Source: Paenibacillus sp. FSL R10-2734 (GTDB taxonomy: Bacteria; Bacillota; Bacilli; Paenibacillales; Paenibacillaceae). From it: a stretch of 64,000 bases of DNA. Below are positions 59,601 to 64,000 of this stretch, in pieces. The position numbers were made by a program, and so were the translations under genes. The notes under the pieces are model-generated. The model did not search any database. It saw only the letters and a list, made by a program, of their open reading frames with translations, and was not told where the DNA came from. Position 1 is the stretch's first letter, and each line of letters starts with the position of its first letter. The stretch lies in assembly GCF_037963865.1 (NCBI RefSeq), contig NZ_CP150170.1, positions 2,356,001 to 2,420,000 of the forward strand, written 5' to 3'.

Positions 59601-59745
59601 CAGATTGCCAGTCGTAGGTACGGTTCCGTTAGGTATGGGCGAAATCATCCTTATGGGGTTGCGACTTGAGGGAAGAGTGGGCTGTAATCCGCCATTGGAT
59701 CATTTGCTAACCCAGCTACTGCAGAGGGGTAGATCCATTTTGTAA
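56665..59745 (+). CDS. Glycoside hydrolase family 2 enzyme (beta-galactosidase-like)
   Basis: 1026 aa from ATG 56665 (AAGGAGG 8 nt upstream). An N-terminal sugar-binding jelly roll (about 100-260: GRWTGYYRTTFSYSKP, VYLMFKGVDYEAAVYMNG) is followed by an Ig-like domain. The catalytic barrel (about 385-680) begins NNRPIILRGANEMGH. The acid/base is Glu496 in SLINEPSR and the nucleophile Glu588 in GYGEYGSEAL. The C-terminal 300 residues, with YAPYEVEIAAAIKRGATAIL, are unusual for GH2 and resemble a glutamine-amidotransferase-like (beta-galactosidase trimerisation) domain. No signal peptide, so probably intracellular. It heads the fucose-glycan cluster. Confidence 0.85.
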   Translation: MSSIRTTMESSQGRNPFAEIAFREHPIAKDGMIEIHPREWEQKLFRQSDSSVECAIEPSFDERMEWFRLELAKLREQYRPYLRSLSPPPAFRRQRLELSSFDFRYAEERSGEFSRVLQGEGEWEQITVPDFRGPTKEDGRWTGYYRTTFSYSKPSIGRKVYLMFKGVDYEAAVYMNGKCVGMHEGMFAPFEFDITSMLEETNVLVVEVKNDYPMMGVNGTRLDGDKMYAATGPGWDDPEYGWHHCPPGAGIYNRVFLEERAELFVDDIFVKPNLDAGAFELWVDVTNTKAELIEELELKVDVFVENFDGEGLPDIHFPIQYAGPGSNNYRYNIDFAAARLWEPEDPCMYRVRVSLWHEGEVLDVKDRCFGMRSFRMDESTEPKGSLYLNNRPIILRGANEMGHLQQCVMQGNEEQLIDDILIAKLANMNYYRITQRPVQEEIYDMMDRLGMMNQCDLPAFSYIRRSKFNEAVRQAGEMERLVRSHPSVIMVSLINEPSRASKRGKGHRHLHRDELEALFLSARQAIYIENPDRVVKNVEGDYDPPTEMGLSDFHCYTMWYTNHMISFGEFYKGGIPPIKKGWKTGYGEYGSEALDHLALMQERYPKKWLPERLEDPWMPDAIVGSQTYSLHGDWYPEVERIEDWIERSQKYQVFVTRLMTDAIRRRSDLIVQSAIHLLIDAWPSGWMKTLVGVDRIPKPAYFTYRDSLTPLRAHLRGDGWRAYAGEAIELEAWLLNDTAVDYKELRVGVTLRDDTCDYVSYELEADIAAVYSAYVGTVPLLMPQIEGRQTLHADISLYSQDGELLNSERFDIEVYGKPVDFRDATTGRYIVTLGEAAGALITSMGIHSRKHEAGRSFDLIVLSSIEDYAPYEVEIAAAIKRGATAILLPDAASREAEWRMAELIVQQKKVSNLYTIGFDEDDPQFEPYNAYDFQFFYNRTVDRMEALTASGWYSDSLIPLLYTYAKPTSDSLSAGARKRRLPVVGTVPLGMGEIILMGLRLEGRVGCNPPLDHLLTQLLQRGRSIL

Positions 59746-59785
59746 GCATGCTCTACAGACATTTTATTTGAAAAGGGGAAAAGCA

Positions 59786-61114
59786 ATGTCGACAAATGAT
59801 TTGACGAATTCACCGAGTTCATCGCAGAAAACAGATTGGTTTACACACGATCGGTTTGGCTTATTTATACACTGGGGACTTTATACAATGGGAGCTCGTC
59901 ACGAATGGCTTAAATCACGTGAACATATGACAACGGAACAATACAATAAGTATTTCAAGCGATTTGATCCTGATTTATACGATCCTGAGGTATGGGCGAA
60001 GGCAGCATCGGATGCCGGAATGAAATATTTCGTTATCACAACGAAGCACCATGAAGGCTTTTGTCTATGGGATTCCAAGCTGACGGATTATACGGCGATC
60101 CATTCACCAGCAGGACGAGATCTGCTTCGCCCTATGGTGGATGCTTTCCGCAAATATGATATGAAGACAGGTCTGTACTATTCATTAATCGATTGGCATC
60201 ATCCGGACTATACCGTCGACGTTAAGCATCCCTTGCGTTATAACAAAGAATTTGTTGAACAGGACAAACAGCGTCAGCTCAGCCGGTATGTGGATTATAT
60301 GTTTGGTCAAACGAAGGAACTCCTAACAGGGTACGGTCCGGTTGATCTATTATTCCTTGATTTCTCGATCCAAGCGGAAGAAGGATTCGCGGGCAAAGGA
60401 AAAAACGAGTGGCAGAGTGAAGAGTTTGTGAAAATGGTTCGCGAGCTGCAGCCGAATATTCTGCTCAATGACCGCTTAGAGGTTCCGGGGGATATTACTA
60501 CGCCTGAGCAGTATATGCCGAAGGAATGGGTGAAGGTAGGTGGACGCCCTGTTGTATGGGAAGCCTGCCACACATTTAGTGGCTCATGGGGCTATCATCG
60601 GGACGAGGATTCCTGGAAGAGCGTTGATATGCTGATCAAAATGCTAGTTGATGCAGTTGGCAAAGGCGGGAACTTATTGCTGAACATTGGACCGACGGGA
60701 CGCGGAGAGATCGACGAGCGCGCACTGGAACGTCTGCAAGGCATCGGCGAATGGATGAAACGGCATGATCGTTCGATCTACGGCTGTACTGCAGCACCTG
60801 AAGGTGTGCAGGCGCCTGATGATTGCCGATTTACTTACAATCCACAGACAAATCGTTTATATCTGCACATCTTCAGCTATTCGTTCAAATCCATTCATAT
60901 CAAAGGATTAGCTGGCAAGATTGAATACGCACAATTGTTGAACGATGCATCCGAAATTAAGGTGAAGGAAGGTGCACGGGAAAGCTCAATGGCTGTAGGT
61001 GCATTTACTGAAGGGCGCGATGCGGAGACGGTATCCATCAGCATTCCCGTGAAGAAGCCGAATGTTACGGTACCGGTGATTGAGCTGTTCCTGAGACCTG
61101 GGGCTTTTGCCTAA
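59786..61114 (+). CDS. Alpha-L-fucosidase (GH29)
   Basis: 442 aa from ATG 59786 behind AAAGGGGAAAAGC. GH29 marks are WFTHDRFGLFIHWGLYTMGA, KYFVITTKHHEGFCLWDS and GLYYSLIDWHHPDY. The nucleophile Asp192 is in LLFLDFS. The end of the catalytic domain reads GGNLLLNIGPTGRGEID, and a short beta domain closes the protein. No signal peptide, so it likely works on imported oligosaccharides. It is 40 bases from the GH2 gene and 28 from the next one. Confidence 0.92.
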   Translation: MSTNDLTNSPSSSQKTDWFTHDRFGLFIHWGLYTMGARHEWLKSREHMTTEQYNKYFKRFDPDLYDPEVWAKAASDAGMKYFVITTKHHEGFCLWDSKLTDYTAIHSPAGRDLLRPMVDAFRKYDMKTGLYYSLIDWHHPDYTVDVKHPLRYNKEFVEQDKQRQLSRYVDYMFGQTKELLTGYGPVDLLFLDFSIQAEEGFAGKGKNEWQSEEFVKMVRELQPNILLNDRLEVPGDITTPEQYMPKEWVKVGGRPVVWEACHTFSGSWGYHRDEDSWKSVDMLIKMLVDAVGKGGNLLLNIGPTGRGEIDERALERLQGIGEWMKRHDRSIYGCTAAPEGVQAPDDCRFTYNPQTNRLYLHIFSYSFKSIHIKGLAGKIEYAQLLNDASEIKVKEGARESSMAVGAFTEGRDAETVSISIPVKKPNVTVPVIELFLRPGAFA

Positions 61115-61142
61115 CAATTGATGCCATAATGAGGTGAGGCTT

Positions 61143-63428
61143 GTGAAGGCAATTGAGATTCAACCAAACTATGAAGTGTCCTGGACATTAGATACAGGGT
61201 ACTGTCATGATGGGATACCTCTGTCGAATGGTGTGTTCGGTACATTGGTCTGGTTCCAAGATGAGCATATCATGCTGACGGTAAACCGTGCCGATTATTG
61301 GGATCATCGCGGAGGCACGATTTGGCGGGACGATTGTACGTATGAGCATCTGAAGAAGCTGTTGACCACCGGTGATTTTGAAGAGGCTCGGGGGCTCTTC
61401 CCCACCACGATGATGAATGGCAAGGAGAAACGGCCAACGAGACTAGCGATGGGTAGATTCGAACTGAAGCTAAGAGAGGGTGCTCATATCCTCTCCGCTT
61501 CACTTCAACTGGATCGAGGCGAGGCTGTCATAGTCTGCCGCTTTGAGGGAAGCGAGCATACATTACGTCTTTCTATTGCAATTGACGCACCTCTTCTGCT
61601 GTTGTCGGATCATGCTGGGCTCATACACGATGTGGAGGCCATTCCGGCATATTCATTTGCGAAGACTAAAGCGTACTTTGATGATTTTGACATACCTCCG
61701 CCTATGCTACTAGCGGATGGGTGGGTACAAAATCTACCCCAGGATCCATCATGTGCAGTGCTAATGAGACGATATGAAGGAATGCTTGGAATTGTCGCAG
61801 CCTATGGCATGAACTCCGATGAGGCGATACATTCGGCTAATACGATTTTGGATACATGCTCACCGGGTATGGCTTACAATGCAGTGGTAGATATCTCTGG
61901 TGCAGATCTTTATGCGGAAGTTATAGCTTCAACACAGGAGCATTGGCGATCCATATGGCGTAAAGCTGCGGATGTCTCTTTACCTGATCCTGAAATTGAA
62001 CGGATGTATTATTTAGGGATTTATCGGATGATTGGCTGCTCTATGATAGGAAAAATTGCACCGACACTGCAAGGTCCGTGGGCGGAGGAATACCGGAATC
62101 CGCCGTGGAGCTGTGATTATCATTTTAATATTAATGTGCAACAGTGCCTATGGCCAGCTTATGGTTCCAATCTATTGGACTGCTTACAGCCATTGTTCAC
62201 GATGATCGACAGCTGGAAGCCGATATTAGCACAGAATGCTAAACGGTTCGTGGGGCTCGAGGATGGGTATATGCTAGGTCATTCGGTTGACGATCGGGGC
62301 CATCCTGTCGGTGGTATGTGGACCGGAACGATTGATCAAGCGAACACCTCGTGGATTGCTCAAATGATGTGGCAGTATGCTCGATATGCAGGGGATGAGG
62401 AATATCTACTTCATGAGGTGTATCCGTTTATGGTGAAGTCACTTCATGTATTCCGGGCAATGATGGAGTGTGAGGGAGATGGATACGTTCTACCAGTGTC
62501 CGTGTCTCCTGAATTCGGCGGTTCGTCACCGAAAGGGCTTGCCCGGAATTCAACGTTCTTTCTTGTTAATGTTCGTTTCTTGTGTGAAAAGCTATTGGAG
62601 CTCGATGAAACGTACGGAATTGATGAAGCTACGGCGGCGATCGCTAGGGACATCTATAACAAGCTGCCACCCTACACCGCAGGACCAAGACAGTTCCAAG
62701 AGTTTAGTACCAAGCCAGGACTTGAGCTGTATTTGTGGGAAGGCCAGCCGTTGTCTGAATCCCACCGTCATCACTCACATCTAGCAGGGATTTTTCCGTT
62801 TGACACTATGAATATGGAGGACCCTGCGCAGAAAGAGGTAGTCATGAATGCCTATAGATCATGGGTTGATCAAGGGATGGGGCGGTGGGCAGGCTGGTCT
62901 ATGCCTTGGGCATCGATTTTGCACAATCGGTTAGGCTCTGCGGATATGGCCTTGCTATCACTTACATTGCTGAAGGAAGTCTTCATGATGCCTAGCTATG
63001 CAAGCAGACATAATGCGAATTATAAAGGCTTTAGTGAATTTACTGGCGGAGATACGATGCAAGTAGAGGCGTCAATCGCCGCTGCTGCCGCTGTGCTAGA
63101 AATGTATGTGCAATGTGTTAGAGGAACCATTCGAGTCTTCCAAGGATTATCCAAGCGCTTTAAGGAGGCTTCGTTCTCTGGCATTCGAGCGGAGGGGGCG
63201 GTTCTGATCTCAGGCGTTAAGACTGGTGGTCAGGTGCAGTCCGTTATTGTGTATAGCGAACGAGATGAAGTGATCCGACTCGTCAATCCGTTTGGTGGAA
63301 GAGTAGCGATTCATAAAGCTGGCGCTGTGATCCGGTCGGAGGAGGAACTGATTATATTACAGCTTCGTGCAGGAGAAAAAGTCGTTCTTGAGAATAGTGG
63401 AACCGGAGGTACGGCTGCGAATGAATAA
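61143..63428 (+). CDS. GH95-like enzyme (alpha-L-fucosidase or alpha-L-galactosidase)
   Basis: 761 aa from GTG 61143 behind GAGGTGAGG (GTG 61134 is inside the SD). An N-terminal beta domain (NRADYWDHRGG, LSNGVFGTLVW) is followed by an alpha/alpha-barrel. GH95-like signatures are DYHFNINVQQCLWPAYGSNL (the catalytic Asn pair), HRHHSHLAGIFPF, GMGRWAGWSMPWASILHNRL and the end FQGLSKRFKEASFSGIRAEG. The match to the family is clear, but the precise sugar is not. It overlaps the next gene by 8 bases. Confidence 0.8.
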   Translation: MKAIEIQPNYEVSWTLDTGYCHDGIPLSNGVFGTLVWFQDEHIMLTVNRADYWDHRGGTIWRDDCTYEHLKKLLTTGDFEEARGLFPTTMMNGKEKRPTRLAMGRFELKLREGAHILSASLQLDRGEAVIVCRFEGSEHTLRLSIAIDAPLLLLSDHAGLIHDVEAIPAYSFAKTKAYFDDFDIPPPMLLADGWVQNLPQDPSCAVLMRRYEGMLGIVAAYGMNSDEAIHSANTILDTCSPGMAYNAVVDISGADLYAEVIASTQEHWRSIWRKAADVSLPDPEIERMYYLGIYRMIGCSMIGKIAPTLQGPWAEEYRNPPWSCDYHFNINVQQCLWPAYGSNLLDCLQPLFTMIDSWKPILAQNAKRFVGLEDGYMLGHSVDDRGHPVGGMWTGTIDQANTSWIAQMMWQYARYAGDEEYLLHEVYPFMVKSLHVFRAMMECEGDGYVLPVSVSPEFGGSSPKGLARNSTFFLVNVRFLCEKLLELDETYGIDEATAAIARDIYNKLPPYTAGPRQFQEFSTKPGLELYLWEGQPLSESHRHHSHLAGIFPFDTMNMEDPAQKEVVMNAYRSWVDQGMGRWAGWSMPWASILHNRLGSADMALLSLTLLKEVFMMPSYASRHNANYKGFSEFTGGDTMQVEASIAAAAAVLEMYVQCVRGTIRVFQGLSKRFKEASFSGIRAEGAVLISGVKTGGQVQSVIVYSERDEVIRLVNPFGGRVAIHKAGAVIRSEEELIILQLRAGEKVVLENSGTGGTAANE

Positions 63429-64000
63429 ATCATCAACAGCAAGCGTGAAATTTGGCATTCAAGGCCCCGTGGTAGCATGGCAGGACCCATGGGCAAGTGA
63501 AGCATCAGATCTCGTAATGCGAACGGGAACGGGAGCGATTCATATATCTCAGGACGAGACGCCTTCTCCAGTGTCATTCATTTCGGTACTGCAAGACATG
63601 GGTGCGGATTTTTATGTGCATCACATGCTACCAGGCATGGAAGGCTTTCAGGATATGCTACGGGACATGGAACGGTACGGAATGAACTTCTGCATTGGGA
63701 ATGAATATGGCAATATTAATGGACCTTGGGTCGAAGGTACGAATCGCTGGGATGTGCCTGATGTTGCCATTACAGAGGCAATAGAGAGCGGAAGATGTAT
63801 GGGGTTGTTGTATGATGAACCGGAGCACCTGCAGATTAATGCTGCGCAGTATCGGAAGGATGGGTGGTATCCACACTGGGGAGGCACGGACGGGCTTAGC
63901 CTTCAGGAAGCAAACGATGTAGTTGTGAATACAGTCACCGAGCGAAATGTTCATGTTAAAGCACTGGTAGAGAAGAACGGTAGAACTGGAATAGATGTAC
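63421..64000 (+). CDS. Unrecognised gene, 3' end beyond the window
   Basis: At least 193 aa, open to the last base. ATG 63421 overlaps the end of the GH95-like gene; GGAGGT lies 10 nt upstream. The visible part (VKFGIQGPVVAWQDPWASEA, DMGADFYVHHMLPGMEGFQD, MGLLYDEPEHLQINA) has the feel of a TIM-barrel sugar enzyme: Asp-Glu-Pro-Glu-His near residue 140 could hold catalytic acids. I recognise no named family. By its operon position it should act on the same glycan. Confidence 0.6.
   Translation, partial: MNKSSTASVKFGIQGPVVAWQDPWASEASDLVMRTGTGAIHISQDETPSPVSFISVLQDMGADFYVHHMLPGMEGFQDMLRDMERYGMNFCIGNEYGNINGPWVEGTNRWDVPDVAITEAIESGRCMGLLYDEPEHLQINAAQYRKDGWYPHWGGTDGLSLQEANDVVVNTVTERNVHVKALVEKNGRTGIDV

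Overview
The window looks like a chromosomal segment of a Paenibacillus-type endospore former (Bacillales, moderate GC). The evidence is the gene order of the division and sporulation block, which matches the Bacillus subtilis ftsAZ - spoIIG - sigG - ylm - divIVA - ileS - lspA - pyr order. Further evidence is a T-box leader, a PyrR attenuator, LicT-type antiterminator sites, strong Shine-Dalgarno (SD) sequences, and several families of short palindromic intergenic repeats. No database search was possible. Names rest on protein motifs, length and synteny.

Layout. Bases 1-6125 carry cell-wall and division genes: murG (5' end cut by the window), murA, ftsQ/divIB, ftsA, ftsZ. After the ftsZ terminator come a heptanucleotide repeat, one copy of a dispersed repeat and the likely spoIIG promoter. 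Then follow spoIIGA-sigE-sigG (6.9-9.5 kb), ylmC, and a ylmDEFGH-divIVA block (10.2-14.0 kb). A T-box leader and an odd GC-rich repeat island precede a long type-II-like ileS. Next are a DUF5665-like gene, a yteA-like zinc-finger gene on the minus strand, lspA, rluD-like ylyB and a probable dapL. The pyrimidine operon pyrR-pyrB-pyrC-carA-carB-pyrF-pyrE (23.7-32.6 kb) sits behind a PyrR attenuator. It lacks pyrP, pyrK and pyrD.

The accessory half (32.6-64 kb) has a sugar-binding protein, tRNA-fMet and tRNA-Ile2/Met next to an integrase remnant, an ECF sigma/anti-sigma pair, and many small genes. Several of the small genes are under 60 codons (YjfB-like, YjcZ-like and others). It also has an ImmA-like protease with a candidate LexA box, a NucB-like nuclease, a GH26-PA14 protein, a YolD-like gene with a candidate LexA box, an M15 peptidase, tRNA-Leu and a protein with a metzincin-type HExxHxxGxxH motif.

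From 49.2 to 55.5 kb lies a beta-glucoside regulon: two GH1 phospho-beta-glucosidases, a LicT-type antiterminator and an EIIBCA permease, each transcript headed by its own RAT/terminator. From 56.7 kb to the window end is a GH2-GH29-GH95 set plus an unrecognised fourth gene, probably for degrading fucose-containing glycans.

The most unusual features are non-coding: a (AACCCC)15 array, a degenerate heptamer array, an 88-bp GC-rich tandem repeat between a T-box and its gene, and at least four families of dispersed palindromic repeats.
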